A DNA stretch of 64,000 nucleotides, from positions 134,825 through 198,824 of the forward strand of contig NZ_JANTHX010000008.1 of assembly GCF_024752305.1 (NCBI RefSeq). Direction: 5' to 3'. The stretch is from Protaetiibacter mangrovi (GTDB taxonomy: Bacteria; Actinomycetota; Actinomycetes; Actinomycetales; Microbacteriaceae). The position numbers and the translations under genes are program-made. Below are positions 26,803-35,699 of this stretch, in pieces (position 1 is the first letter of the stretch; each line of letters begins with the position of its first letter). The notes beneath the pieces were generated by a model. It saw only the letters and a list, made by a program, of their open reading frames with translations, did not search any database and had not been told where the DNA came from.

Positions 26803-28398
26803 GTGGCCAAGCCGGTCGTCCTGATCGCCGAACAACTCTCGCCCGCCACCGTCGAGGCCCTCGGCCCCGACTTCGACGTCCGCTCCGTCGACGGCACCGA
26901 CCGCCCCGCGCTGCTGTCCGCGCTCGCCGACGCGAACGCGGTGCTCATCCGCTCCGCGACCCAGATCGACGAGGAGGCGCTCGCCGCCGCGCCGTCGCTC
27001 AAGGTCGTGGCGCGTGCCGGGGTCGGGCTCGACAACGTCGACATCAAGGCCGCCACCGAGGCGGGCGTCATGGTCGTCAACGCGCCCACCTCGAACATCA
27101 TCAGCGCGGCCGAGCTGACCATCGGGCACATCCTGAGCCTCGCCCGGCACATCCCGGCCGCGCACGCGAGCCTCGCCGCGGGGGAGTGGAAGCGCTCGAA
27201 GTACACCGGAACCGAGCTGTTCGAGAAGACCGTCGGCATCATCGGCCTCGGTCGCATCGGCGCGCTCATCACCGCCCGGCTGCAGGCCTTCGGCGTCGAG
27301 GTCATCGCCTACGACCCCTACGTGACGCCGGCCCGCGCCCAGCAGCTGGGGGTGCGCCTGGTGACCCTCGACGAACTGCTCGAGCAGTCGGACTTCATCA
27401 CCATCCACATGCCCAAGACGCCCGAGACCACGGGCATGATCTCGACCGCGCAGCTCGCCCGCATGAAGAGCACCGCGTACATCGTGAACGTCGCGCGCGG
27501 CGGGCTCATCGACGAGGAGGCGCTCGCCGAGGCGCTCGCGGCGGGCACCATCGCGGGTGCGGGCCTCGACGTGTTCTCGTCCGAGCCCCCCACCGACACC
27601 GCGCTGCTGGGCCTCCCGAACGTCGTCGTCACCCCGCACCTCGGAGCCTCCACCGACGAGGCGCAGGAGAAGGCGGGCGTCTCGGTCGCGAAGTCGGTGC
27701 GGCTCGCGCTCGAGGGCGAGCTCGTGCCGGATGCGGTGAACGTCGCCGGAGGCGTCATCGACCCGTTCGTGCGCCCCGGCATCGCGCTCGTCGAGAAGCT
27801 CGGCCAGGTGCTGGCCGCCGTCGCCGGGCACGGGGCGCTGACCGACCTCGAGATCGACGTGCGCGGCGAGCTCGCCGCCTACGACGTGAGCGTCTACCGG
27901 CTCGCGGCGCTCAAGGGCTACTTCACGAACCAGGTCACCGAGAACGTCTCGTACGTGAACGCCCCGCTGCTCGCCGAGCAGCGCGGCATCACCTCGAGCC
28001 TCAACGTGTCGGAGGAGAGCAAGGACTACCGCAACACGACCACCTTGCGCGGTGTGCTCTCGGACGGCACGACCCTCGAGGTCGCCGGCACCCTCGCCGG
28101 CACCAAGATGACCGAGAAGATCATCGGCCTCAACGGCTACGACATCGAGGTGCCGATCGGCGAGCACCACATCGTGATGTTCTACACCGACCGCCCCGGC
28201 ATCGTCGCCGTGTACGGCAAGGAGTTCGGCGAGGCCGGCATCAACATCGCCGGTATGCAGATCGCGCGGCGCAGCGCCGGCGGCCAGGCGCTCTCGATCA
28301 TCACGGTCGACTCGCCGGTGCCCGACGAGGTGCTCGAGCGCGTCCGCGTGGCGATCGAGGCCGACGAGGTGCGCGAGATCGACATCGTCGAGGCCTAG
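26803..28398 (+). CDS. serA: D-3-phosphoglycerate dehydrogenase
   Basis: A 531-residue type I phosphoglycerate dehydrogenase, the entry to serine synthesis. Substrate domain, NAD-binding motif GIIGLGRIGALIT, catalytic segments (RAGVGLDNVD, NVARGGLIDEEAL, PHLGASTDEAQ), an intervening ASB domain (about residues 320-450) and a C-terminal ACT domain (HHIVMFYTDRPGIVAVYG) are all present, as in the mycobacterial enzyme, which is inhibited by serine. GTG 26803 has GAAGGAAC eight bases upstream. A strong hairpin follows the stop. Confidence 0.95.
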   Translation: MAKPVVLIAEQLSPATVEALGPDFDVRSVDGTDRPALLSALADANAVLIRSATQIDEEALAAAPSLKVVARAGVGLDNVDIKAATEAGVMVVNAPTSNIISAAELTIGHILSLARHIPAAHASLAAGEWKRSKYTGTELFEKTVGIIGLGRIGALITARLQAFGVEVIAYDPYVTPARAQQLGVRLVTLDELLEQSDFITIHMPKTPETTGMISTAQLARMKSTAYIVNVARGGLIDEEALAEALAAGTIAGAGLDVFSSEPPTDTALLGLPNVVVTPHLGASTDEAQEKAGVSVAKSVRLALEGELVPDAVNVAGGVIDPFVRPGIALVEKLGQVLAAVAGHGALTDLEIDVRGELAAYDVSVYRLAALKGYFTNQVTENVSYVNAPLLAEQRGITSSLNVSEESKDYRNTTTLRGVLSDGTTLEVAGTLAGTKMTEKIIGLNGYDIEVPIGEHHIVMFYTDRPGIVAVYGKEFGEAGINIAGMQIARRSAGGQALSIITVDSPVPDEVLERVRVAIEADEVREIDIVEA

Positions 28399-28413
28399 GC
28401 CCGGACACGAAAA

Positions 28414-28452
28414 GCGGCCGCGGCATCCTTCCCAGGGGAATGCCGCGGCCGC
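28414..28452. terminator. serA terminator hairpin (also faces the convergent gene)
   Basis: A perfect 13-bp stem, GCGGCCGCGGCAT / ATGCCGCGGCCGC, encloses 13 bases. It lies between serA and the converging DUF6458 gene and so can end transcription from both sides. Confidence 0.75.
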
Positions 28453-28486
28453 ACCGGTCCCACCCGATAGAGACCGGTTCCCGCGC

Positions 28487-28741
28487 TCAGGGCAGCGGGT
28501 CGCTCTCGGTGGCGCGCTGGTCGACGCGCGACCCCGTCTCGGGGTCGACGCTCGTGCGCACGGTGGTCACCGACTGGCGCTTGCGCACCATCAGCACGAT
28601 GCCGATGATCGCGACGATCACGCCCGCGCCCATCAGCAGGTAGCCGACGAGGTCGAGGTCGATCCAGTCGGCCTGGACGTTCAGCGCGAACGTGAGGATC
28701 GCGCCGACGACGAAGAGGAAGATGCCGAGCCCGATGCTCAT
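28487..28741 (-). CDS. DUF6458-type small membrane protein
   Basis: An 84-residue protein with two transmembrane helices (IGLGIFLFVVGAILTFAL and LVGYLLMGAGVIVAIIGIVLM) and a short hydrophilic tail rich in charged residues and Thr/Ser. It matches what I know of DUF6458, a small actinobacterial family without known role. The ATG at 28741 has AAGGAGG upstream. Confidence 0.75.
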   Translation of the reverse strand: MSIGLGIFLFVVGAILTFALNVQADWIDLDLVGYLLMGAGVIVAIIGIVLMVRKRQSVTTVRTSVDPETGSRVDQRATESDPLP

Positions 28742-28868
28742 GGTGGCCTCCTTGGGTCAGGGCCCCACGTGGGGGGGGCCGATACGACAGTAGGAAGCCG
28801 CACGGAATGCGGACAGCCCGTTGACGGCGCGCATCCGACGCGCTATGGGCGCCGATAGCCTAGGAGGC

Positions 28869-29915
28869 ATGACGCGCACCATCGACCTCGCCGTGATCGC
28901 GGGGGACGGCATCGGACCCGAAGTGATCGCCGAGGCGGTGACCGTGCTCGAGGCGGCGACCGCCGACGAGGCGCAGCTCGCCGTCACCACGTATCCGTTC
29001 AGCGCCGCGCACTACCTCGAGACGGGGCGGATCCTCGACGACGCGGACCTGGCGGCCCTCGCCGCGCACGACGCGATCCTGCTGGGGGCGGTCGGCGGCG
29101 ACCCGCGGGATCCGCGGCTCGCGGGCGGCATCATCGAGCGCGGTCTGCTGCTGAAGCTCCGCTTCGCCTTCGACCACTACGTGAACCTGCGCCCCACCGT
29201 GCTCTACCCGACGGTGCCGAGCCCGCTCGCGGCGCCGGGTGAGGTGGACTTCGTGGTCGTGCGGGAGGGCACCGAGGGGCCCTACGTCGGCAACGGCGGC
29301 AGCATCCGCACCGGCACGCCCCACGAGATCGCCAACGAGGTGAGCGTCAACACGGCCTACGGCATCGAGCGGGTCGTGCGCTTCGCGTTCGCGCAGGCCG
29401 AGAAGCGCCGACGGAAGGTCACGCTCGTGCACAAGACCAACGTGCTGACCCACGCCGGGGGTCTCTGGTCGCGCATCGTGCAGGCGGAGGCGGCCAATCA
29501 TCCGGACGTGGCGTGGGATTACCTGCACGTCGACGCCGCGACCATCTTCCTGGTGACCGATCCTGCTAGGTTCGACGTCATCGTCACCGACAATCTCTTC
29601 GGCGACATCCTCACCGATCTGGCCGGCGCCATCAGCGGCGGCATCGGACTGGCGGCCTCGGGAAACATCAACCCCGACGGCACGTTCCCCAGCATGTTCG
29701 AGCCGGTTCACGGATCCGCGCCCGACATCGCGGGGCAGCAGAAGGCCGACCCCACGGCCGCGATCCTGTCGACCGCGCTCCTGCTCGACCACCTCGGGCT
29801 CCCGGATGCGGCCCGCCGGGTCGAGGCTGCGGTGGCGGCGGACCTCGCCGAGAGAGGGAGCACCCCGCGCACGACCGCCGAGGTCGGCGCCGCGATCACC
29901 ACCCGCCTGCACTGA
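28869..29915 (+). CDS. leuB: 3-isopropylmalate dehydrogenase
   Basis: A 348-residue isocitrate/isopropylmalate dehydrogenase family enzyme that oxidises and decarboxylates 3-isopropylmalate in leucine synthesis with NAD. Motifs: [18 protein letters not shown] with the substrate arginines, [24 protein letters not shown], and [20 protein letters not shown] carrying the metal-binding aspartates. The ATG at 28869 is seven bases behind a TAGCCT box (leaderless pattern). It is followed by ilvE about 50 bp later. Confidence 0.94.
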   Translation: MTRTIDLAVIAGDGIGPEVIAEAVTVLEAATADEAQLAVTTYPFSAAHYLETGRILDDADLAALAAHDAILLGAVGGDPRDPRLAGGIIERGLLLKLRFAFDHYVNLRPTVLYPTVPSPLAAPGEVDFVVVREGTEGPYVGNGGSIRTGTPHEIANEVSVNTAYGIERVVRFAFAQAEKRRRKVTLVHKTNVLTHAGGLWSRIVQAEAANHPDVAWDYLHVDAATIFLVTDPARFDVIVTDNLFGDILTDLAGAISGGIGLAASGNINPDGTFPSMFEPVHGSAPDIAGQQKADPTAAILSTALLLDHLGLPDAARRVEAAVAADLAERGSTPRTTAEVGAAITTRLH

Positions 29916-29967
29916 ACGCGTCCCGCGGGCGCACAATAGAGTCCACGACCTATCGGAAGAGCCGACC

Positions 29968-31080
29968 ATGACCCTGAACCTCCTCCCCATGGCCACCCAG
30001 GACCTCCAGTTCCAGGTGACCCGCAACGAGAACGCCAAGAGCGCCGAGGAGCGCGCGGCGATCCTCGAGAACCCGGGCTTCGGCCAGGCCTTCACGGATC
30101 ACATGGTCGACATCTGCTGGTCGGAGCGCGGCGGGTGGCACCGTCCCCGCGTCCAGCCCTACGGACCCATCCAGCTCGACCCGGCTGCGGCCGTGCTGCA
30201 CTACGCGCAGGAGATCTTCGAGGGCCTCAAGGCGTACCGCCACGCCGACGGCTCGATCTGGACGTTCCGCCCCGACCAGAACGCGGCGCGCATGCAGCGC
30301 TCCGCGAAGCGCCTCGCGCTCCCCGAACTGCCCACCGAGTACTTCCTCGACTCGCTCACGCAGCTCGTGGCCGTCGACGGCGACTGGGTGCCGACCGCTC
30401 CCGAGACGAGCCTGTACCTGCGCCCGTTCATGTTCGCCAAGGAGGCGTTCCTCGGCGTGCGTCCGGCGAAGAAGGTCAACTACTACCTCATCGCCTCGCC
30501 GGCGGGTGCGTACTTCCACGGCGGCGTGACGCCCGTGTCGATCTGGCTCTCCACCCACTACACGCGTGCCGGCCACGGCGGCATGGGGCAGGCGAAGACC
30601 GGCGGCAACTACGCGGCCTCGCTCGTCGCCCAGCAGGAGGCGTACGAGCACGGCTGCGCGCAGGTGCTGTTCCTCGACGCGCAGCAGGGCGAGTACCTGG
30701 AGGAGCTCGGCGGCATGAACGTCGTGCTCGTGACCCGCGACAACCGCCTCATCACCCCGGACTCGGACTCGATCCTCGAGGGCATCACGCTCGACTCGGT
30801 GCTGCAGCTCGGTCGCGACCGCGGCTACACGGTGGAGCAGCGCCCCGTGTCGATCACCGAGTGGCGCGAGGGCGTCGCGTCGGGCGAGATCGTCGAGGCG
30901 TTCGCGTGCGGAACCGCCGCCGTGATCACCCCGATCTCGGAGATCAAGGCGGACGACTTCGACATCGTGATGCCGGAGGTCGCCGAGCGCGTGTCGATGT
31001 CGCTGCGCGACGAGCTCACCGGCATCCAGTACGGCCGCGTCGAGGACCGCCACGGCTGGCTGTACCGGCTCGACGCGTAG
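29968..31080 (+). CDS. ilvE: Branched-chain amino acid aminotransferase
   Basis: A 370-residue class IV aminotransferase that makes leucine, isoleucine and valine from their keto acids and glutamate. The PLP lysine is in GQAKTGGNYAASL; the class IV signature region EYLEELGGMNV and the phosphate-binding GTAAVITPI are present. Length fits the type IIa bacterial and mitochondrial form. It follows leuB in the same direction and completes the pathway set in this window. Confidence 0.94.
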   Translation: MTLNLLPMATQDLQFQVTRNENAKSAEERAAILENPGFGQAFTDHMVDICWSERGGWHRPRVQPYGPIQLDPAAAVLHYAQEIFEGLKAYRHADGSIWTFRPDQNAARMQRSAKRLALPELPTEYFLDSLTQLVAVDGDWVPTAPETSLYLRPFMFAKEAFLGVRPAKKVNYYLIASPAGAYFHGGVTPVSIWLSTHYTRAGHGGMGQAKTGGNYAASLVAQQEAYEHGCAQVLFLDAQQGEYLEELGGMNVVLVTRDNRLITPDSDSILEGITLDSVLQLGRDRGYTVEQRPVSITEWREGVASGEIVEAFACGTAAVITPISEIKADDFDIVMPEVAERVSMSLRDELTGIQYGRVEDRHGWLYRLDA

Positions 31081-31083
31081 CGG

Positions 31084-31707
31084 TCAGACGTGAGCCGCCA
31101 CCGCGTCCGCCGCGGCGGCGAGGTTCTCGGCGAAGCCGTGGCCGGAAGCCTTGCGGGGCTTCAGGTCGTGGTCGCCGTCCGGTGACCAGGCGACGGTGAT
31201 CGCGGGGGAGAGGGTGTAGCCCGCGACCTCGTCGCGAGAGCCCATGATGTCGCGCTCGCCCTGGCAGATGAGCGTCGGGGCCGCGAGCTCCGCGAGGTGC
31301 GCGGTGCGCAGCTGCTCGGGCTTGCCCATCGGGTGGAACGGGTAGCCGAGGCACACGAGCCCCCCGATGCGTCCGGCGGAGTACTGCTCGTCGGCGATCA
31401 TGCTGGCCACGCGCCCGCCGAACGACTTGCCGCCGATCACCGGCACGGCATCCGTCTCGCCGCGCAGCTGCTCGATCACGGCGCGGTACTCGTCGAGCAC
31501 CGCCTCGGCGCGCGGGTTCGGGCGGCGCACCCCCTCGCGGCGGGCCGCCATGTAGGCGAACTCGAACCGCGCGACCCGGATGCCGCGGTCGCCGAGCAGC
31601 GCCGCCATCCGGTTCATCCAGTCGGAGTCCATGGCCGCCCCGGCGCCGTGCGCCAGCACGAGCAGCCGGGCGGAGTCGGCGGGGCCGGTCCAGAGCAGTT
31701 CGGTCAC
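31084..31707 (-). CDS. Alpha/beta hydrolase of the KANL3/Tex30 type
   Basis: A 207-residue compact alpha/beta hydrolase. The nucleophile serine lies in GKSFGGRVAS, an early LVLAHGAGA loop shapes the oxyanion hole, Asp is in LICQGERDIMGS and the His probably in GDHDLKP. GTG 31707 is taken as start because GATACT ends seven bases before it; the longer reading frame (to 31746) would run into the divergent FAH promoter. Substrate unknown. It converges on ilvE with a gap of three bases. Confidence 0.8.
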   Translation of the reverse strand: MTELLWTGPADSARLLVLAHGAGAAMDSDWMNRMAALLGDRGIRVARFEFAYMAARREGVRRPNPRAEAVLDEYRAVIEQLRGETDAVPVIGGKSFGGRVASMIADEQYSAGRIGGLVCLGYPFHPMGKPEQLRTAHLAELAAPTLICQGERDIMGSRDEVAGYTLSPAITVAWSPDGDHDLKPRKASGHGFAENLAAAADAVAAHV

Positions 31708-31769
31708 GGGCTCCAGTATCGCGGCACGTGCGCACAAGACAGCCACGGAGGCGGCGATAGGCTCGGAGG

Positions 31770-32552
31770 GTGAGAGTCGCGCGCTTCAGCACCGGAGGGG
31801 ACCCGCGCTACGGCATCGTGGACGATGACGAGCTCGTGGTGCTCGCGGGCGATCCGATGTTCGCGGGCTTCGACACCACGGGCGAGCGCATCCCGCTCGC
31901 GGACGCCCGGCTGCTGGCGCCCGTCATCCCGCGGTCGAAGGTGGTCTGCGTCGGCCTCAACTACGCCGAGCACCGCAAGGACATGGCGAACGTCGACGCC
32001 CCCGAGAACCCGCTGATCTTCCTGAAGCCCAACACCGCGGTGGTCGGCCCCGGCGACCCCATCCGCATCCCGCCCGTCGAGGGGCGCATCACCCACGAGG
32101 GCGAGCTGGTGGTCGTCATCGGCAGGATCGCCAAGCAGGTGCCGGCCGAGCGCTGGGCCGACTACGTGTTCGGCTACACGATCGGCAACGACGTCTCGGC
32201 ACGCGACCAGATGTTCGCCGACGGTCAGTGGGCGCGGGCGAAGGGCTACGACACCTTCGCGCCCATCGGCCCGTGGATCGAGACCGAGCTCGACCCCGAC
32301 GGTCTCGAGATCACCACCTGGGTCGACGGCGAGCCGCGCCGCCACGGCAACACGCGCGACCTGATCCACAAGATCCCCGAGCTGATCGCCTACATCTCGG
32401 ACGTCTGGACCCTGCTGCCCGGCGACATCATCATGACCGGCACGCCGTCGGGGCTCGGCGGCTTCGTGCACGGACAGACCGTCGACATCCGGATCGAGGG
32501 GATCGGCACCCTCAGCAACCCCGCGCTGAACCGCGACGAGCCGGCGGGGTGA
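31770..32552 (+). CDS. Fumarylacetoacetate hydrolase family protein
   Basis: A 260-residue FAH-fold hydrolase or decarboxylase. The core starts near KVVCVGLNYAEHRKD, and the metal-binding acidic residues are in ITHEGELVVVIG and the later FGYTIGNDVSARD; the end has GDIIMTGTPSGLG. Members split or tautomerise 2-keto-acid intermediates (acylpyruvases, 5-carboxymethyl-2-hydroxymuconate isomerases, oxaloacetate decarboxylases). GTG 31770 lies six bases behind TAGGCT. It overlaps the MFS gene (GTGA). Specific substrate not predictable. Confidence 0.87.
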   Translation: MRVARFSTGGDPRYGIVDDDELVVLAGDPMFAGFDTTGERIPLADARLLAPVIPRSKVVCVGLNYAEHRKDMANVDAPENPLIFLKPNTAVVGPGDPIRIPPVEGRITHEGELVVVIGRIAKQVPAERWADYVFGYTIGNDVSARDQMFADGQWARAKGYDTFAPIGPWIETELDPDGLEITTWVDGEPRRHGNTRDLIHKIPELIAYISDVWTLLPGDIIMTGTPSGLGGFVHGQTVDIRIEGIGTLSNPALNRDEPAG

Positions 32553-33808
32553 CCGAGCCCCCGGCCGCGGAGCCGTCGGCGCAGCTCACCGAGTCGGAGA
32601 TCGCCCGGGTGCGCAGGCGCAGCCGGGCGGCCATCATCGCGGGTCAGGTGCTCGCCGGGATCGGCATGGGCTCGACGCTCTCCGCCGGAGCCCTCCTCAT
32701 CACCCAGGTGTCCGGATCCGAGACCCTGTCGGGCATGGCCGCCACGATGGCGACCATCGGCGCGGCCGTGGCCGCCGTGCCGCTCGCGGCCCTCGCCACC
32801 CGCCGGGGCCGTGCTCCGGCGCTCGCCACCGGTGCCGCGATCGCGGCGTTCGGCGCGGTCGTCGGGCTCGTCGCGGCGATCGTCGGGCTGACGCCACTGC
32901 TGCTCGTCGGCATCGTGCTGCTCGGGGTCGGCACAGCGGTCAACCTCCAGGCGCGCTTCGCGGCGACCGACCTCTCCGAGCCGGGGCGGCGCGGGCGCGA
33001 CCTGTCGATCGTGGTGTGGTCGACGACCGTCGGCGCGGTGCTCGGACCGAACCTCATCGGCCCCGGGGACGCGGTGGGACAGGCGATCGGGCTGCCCCCG
33101 CTCGCCGGCGCCTACCTGTTCACGATCACGGCGCAGCTCATCGCGGCGGCCGTGTACCTCCTCGGGCTGCGGCCCGACCCGCTGCGACTCGCCACCCGGA
33201 TCGGGTTGGAGCGACCGGCGTCGCCCGAGGCGGCGCCCCGCACGGCGGACACGGGCGGCATCGCGACGGGCATGATCGCGACGTCGCTCAGCCACGCCAC
33301 GATGGTGTCGGTCATGGCGATGACGCCCGTGCACCTCGTGCACCACGGCGCGAGCCTCGAACTGGTCGGCTTCACGATCAGCCTCCACGTGCTCGGCATG
33401 TACGCGCTCTCGCCCCTGTGGGGCGTGCTCGCCGACCGACTGGGACGGGAGGCCACCATCGCGATCGGGCAGGTGCTGCTGCTCGGCGCTCTGCTGCTGC
33501 TCGCCGTCGGGTCCGAGTCGGAACTGTGGGTGGCGGTCGGGTTGTTCACGATCGGCGTCGGCTGGAGCGCGGCGAGCGTCGCCGGTTCCACGCTCATCAG
33601 CGAGTCCGTCGACGTGCTCGGTCGCGCGCGCATCCAGGGACGCGCCGACCTGCTCATGTCGTCGGCGGGCGCGCTCGGCGGGGCGGCCGCCGGCCTGGTG
33701 CTGGCGCAGCTCGGCTACGGCGGCCTCGCGCTCGCGGCGACCGCGCTCGTCGCGATCGTGCTGGTCACGCTCGTCGCCCGGACGGTGCGCCGCAAGGTCG
33801 TGGCATGA
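32549..33808 (+). CDS. Major facilitator superfamily transporter
   Basis: A 419-residue MFS carrier with 12 predicted helices in two six-helix halves and a central loop near residues 210-235. The loop 2-3 motif is reduced to ATRRGRAP, and a second-half counterpart is GVLADRLGREATI. Such proteins usually export drugs or metabolites by proton antiport. It is coupled to the FAH gene before it and to the YeiH-type gene after it, making a three-gene operon. Confidence 0.85.
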   Translation: MTEPPAAEPSAQLTESEIARVRRRSRAAIIAGQVLAGIGMGSTLSAGALLITQVSGSETLSGMAATMATIGAAVAAVPLAALATRRGRAPALATGAAIAAFGAVVGLVAAIVGLTPLLLVGIVLLGVGTAVNLQARFAATDLSEPGRRGRDLSIVVWSTTVGAVLGPNLIGPGDAVGQAIGLPPLAGAYLFTITAQLIAAAVYLLGLRPDPLRLATRIGLERPASPEAAPRTADTGGIATGMIATSLSHATMVSVMAMTPVHLVHHGASLELVGFTISLHVLGMYALSPLWGVLADRLGREATIAIGQVLLLGALLLLAVGSESELWVAVGLFTIGVGWSAASVAGSTLISESVDVLGRARIQGRADLLMSSAGALGGAAAGLVLAQLGYGGLALAATALVAIVLVTLVARTVRRKVVA

Positions 33809-34842
33809 CCCGCATCCGACCCCTGGTCGCCGGTGTCGGGCTCGCGCTCACGGGGTCCGCCCTCGCATGGCTCGTGCACCTGGTGCTCCCCGCGGTGCCC
33901 TGGCTCACCGCGGCCTTCGTGATCGGCGTCGTGCTCGCGTGCCTGCCCCCGCTGCGCCCGACCCTCGACGGGCCGCTCAAGCCGGGGCTCGCCTACGCGG
34001 CGCGCGGGCTGCTGCGCGTCGGCATCGTGCTGCTGGGGCTCGACCTCGCGCTCGCCGACATCGCGGCGCTCGGCGTGTGGGGGGTGCTCGCGATCGTCGC
34101 GCTCGTGGCGCTCGCCTTCGCCGCCACCTACGGCATCGCGCGGGCGCTGCGCCTGCCCGGAGACGAGCCGATCCTGCTCGCCGCCGGCTTCTCGATCTGC
34201 GGCGTCTCCGCGGTCGGGGCGATGGCCGCCGCGCGGCGGCGTCCCGCATCCGTCACTCGAGAAATGCAGGAGACGGCGACTCCGACTGCCCTGGTGACCC
34301 TGTTCGGCACCCTCGCGATCGTCGTTCTTCCTGCATTTTCGACAGTGGCCGACGCGCTCGGATGGCACATGGGCGAGCGCTTCTTCGGCGCGTGGGTGGG
34401 CGCGAGCGTGCACGACGTCGGGCAGGTGGTGGCGACGGCGCAGACGGCCGGGGCGGTCGCGCTCGCCGCCGCCGTGGTGGTGAAGCTCACCCGGGTGCTC
34501 ATGCTCGCGCCGATGGTCGCGATCGCCTCGCTCCACACGCGCCGCGTCGTGCGCGCGTCGGGGGATAGCGCGGGGACGCTGCCGCCGGTCGTGCCGCTGT
34601 TCATCGTCGGGTTCGTGCTGCTGGTGCTGGTGCGCTCGTTCCTGCCGGTGCCGGAGTCGGTGGTCGAGGTGGTCGACGTCGTGCGCAACGCGCTGCTCGC
34701 TGCGGCCCTCGTCGGCATCGGCGCGGGACTGCGCCTCGAGCGCCTGGTGCGATCGGGGGGACGGGCGATCGCCGCGGGCGCGCTCGCGTGGCTCGTGATC
34801 CTGGCGCTGGGGCTCGGCGTCGCATGGGTTGTGACCGTCTGA
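33805..34842 (+). CDS. YeiH/PSE-family putative permease
   Basis: A 345-residue membrane protein of the conserved hypothetical YeiH family, often labelled putative sulfate exporter without firm proof. About ten helices are predicted. Family segments GLLRVGIVLLGLDLAL, GFSICGVSAVGAMAAA, TLFGTLAIVVLP and GAWVGASVHDVGQVVA are visible. Between SICG and FGT it has about six residues more than E. coli YeiH, and this stretch (TREMQETATPT) is encoded by a sequence that matches an arm of repeat family 1. It overlaps the MFS gene by ATGA. Confidence 0.82.
   Translation: MTRIRPLVAGVGLALTGSALAWLVHLVLPAVPWLTAAFVIGVVLACLPPLRPTLDGPLKPGLAYAARGLLRVGIVLLGLDLALADIAALGVWGVLAIVALVALAFAATYGIARALRLPGDEPILLAAGFSICGVSAVGAMAAARRRPASVTREMQETATPTALVTLFGTLAIVVLPAFSTVADALGWHMGERFFGAWVGASVHDVGQVVATAQTAGAVALAAAVVVKLTRVLMLAPMVAIASLHTRRVVRASGDSAGTLPPVVPLFIVGFVLLVLVRSFLPVPESVVEVVDVVRNALLAAALVGIGAGLRLERLVRSGGRAIAAGALAWLVILALGLGVAWVVTV
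34254..34347. repeat. Degenerate family 1 palindrome inside the YeiH-type gene (copy B)
   Basis: Left arm 34254-34273 contains GAGAAATGCAGGAGA; right arm 34326-34347 is, reversed, CACTGTCGAAAATGCAGGAAGA (22 nt in two parts: CACTGTCG and AAAATGCAGGAAGA). Spacing (94 bp overall) equals that of copies A and C. The sequence between the arms codes for conserved family residues, so only the arms look foreign. Confidence 0.5.
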
Positions 34843-34892
34843 ACGGGTGACTCGCGGCATCCGTCCAGCCGAGCTGGCGCATGCTGGGAGTC

Positions 34893-35225
34893 ATGGCGCA
34901 GCCCCCTCTCGATCCCACCCGGATGCGGGATCAGCCGGCGCTCACGAGCTCACGGGGACTGTCGTGGCTCGTGCTCGGCGGGCTGCTGACCCTCATCGCC
35001 CTCGGCGTGCTCGTGCCGATGGCGGTGCTGCGGATGCCGCCCTTCGCGGTGCCCGGGACCGCCGCGGTCGTGGTCGCGGTGCTCTACCTGTGCATGATCA
35101 TCGTGCGCTTCGCGACGCCGCCGTCGCGGCTGCGGCTCGCACTGCTCGCGGTCGACATGCTCGCGATCGCATTCGTCACGCTGCTCGCGGTGCTGCTCGT
35201 GGCCGAGCGCGCCACCCTCACCTGA
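34893..35225 (+). CDS. Small membrane protein, three helices
   Basis: A 110-residue protein with predicted helices SWLVLGGLLTLIALGVLVPM, TAAVVVAVLYLCMIIVRFA and LALLAVDMLAIAFVTLLAVLL. ATG 34893 lies seven bases behind CATGCT. No family recognised; it stands alone between the permease operon and a DUF1905 protein. Confidence 0.6.
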   Translation: MAQPPLDPTRMRDQPALTSSRGLSWLVLGGLLTLIALGVLVPMAVLRMPPFAVPGTAAVVVAVLYLCMIIVRFATPPSRLRLALLAVDMLAIAFVTLLAVLLVAERATLT

Positions 35226-35261
35226 CTGGTCGCCGGGGGCGGGCCGCGGCATGATCGCAGC

Positions 35262-35699
35262 ATGAGGTTCGAGACGACGCTCCACCAGACCGGCAACAAC
35301 ACGGGCATCGAGGTGCCGCCCGAGCTGGTGGACCAGCTCGGCGCGGGCAGGCGCCCGGCGGTGCTGATCACGGTCAACGGCTTCCGCTACCCGTCCACGA
35401 TCGCCTCGATGGGCGGCCGGTTCCTCATCCCGTTCAGCTCGGACAAGCGCGCCGCGACCGGCCTGGCGGGCGGCGACGCGATCGTCGTGGAGCTGGAGGT
35501 CGACAGCGCGCCGCGCGTCGTCGAGCCGACGCCCGATCTCGCGGAGGCCCTCGCCGCGAACACGGCCGCCGCGGCCGCATGGGAGAAGCTCGCGCCGAGC
35601 CACCGCAAGGCGCACGTCACCTCGATCGAGGCGGCGAAGGCCCCCGAGACCCGCGCCCGGCGCGTGGCCGCGGCCGTCGAGAAGCTCGCCGCCGGCTGA
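35262..35699 (+). CDS. DUF1905/YdeI (OmdA-like) domain protein
   Basis: A 145-residue soluble protein. The first 80 residues form a DUF1905-like beta domain (GNNTGIEVPPELVDQLGAGR, VNGFRYPSTIASMGGRF, GDAIVVELE); the end resembles the bacteriocin-protection YdeI/OmdA tail (WEKLAPSHRKAHVTSIEAAKAPETRARRV). Biochemical role unknown. ATG 35262 is six bases behind CATGAT (leaderless pattern). The stop abuts the stop of the convergent LacI gene with no gap. Confidence 0.78.
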   Translation: MRFETTLHQTGNNTGIEVPPELVDQLGAGRRPAVLITVNGFRYPSTIASMGGRFLIPFSSDKRAATGLAGGDAIVVELEVDSAPRVVEPTPDLAEALAANTAAAAAWEKLAPSHRKAHVTSIEAAKAPETRARRVAAAVEKLAAG

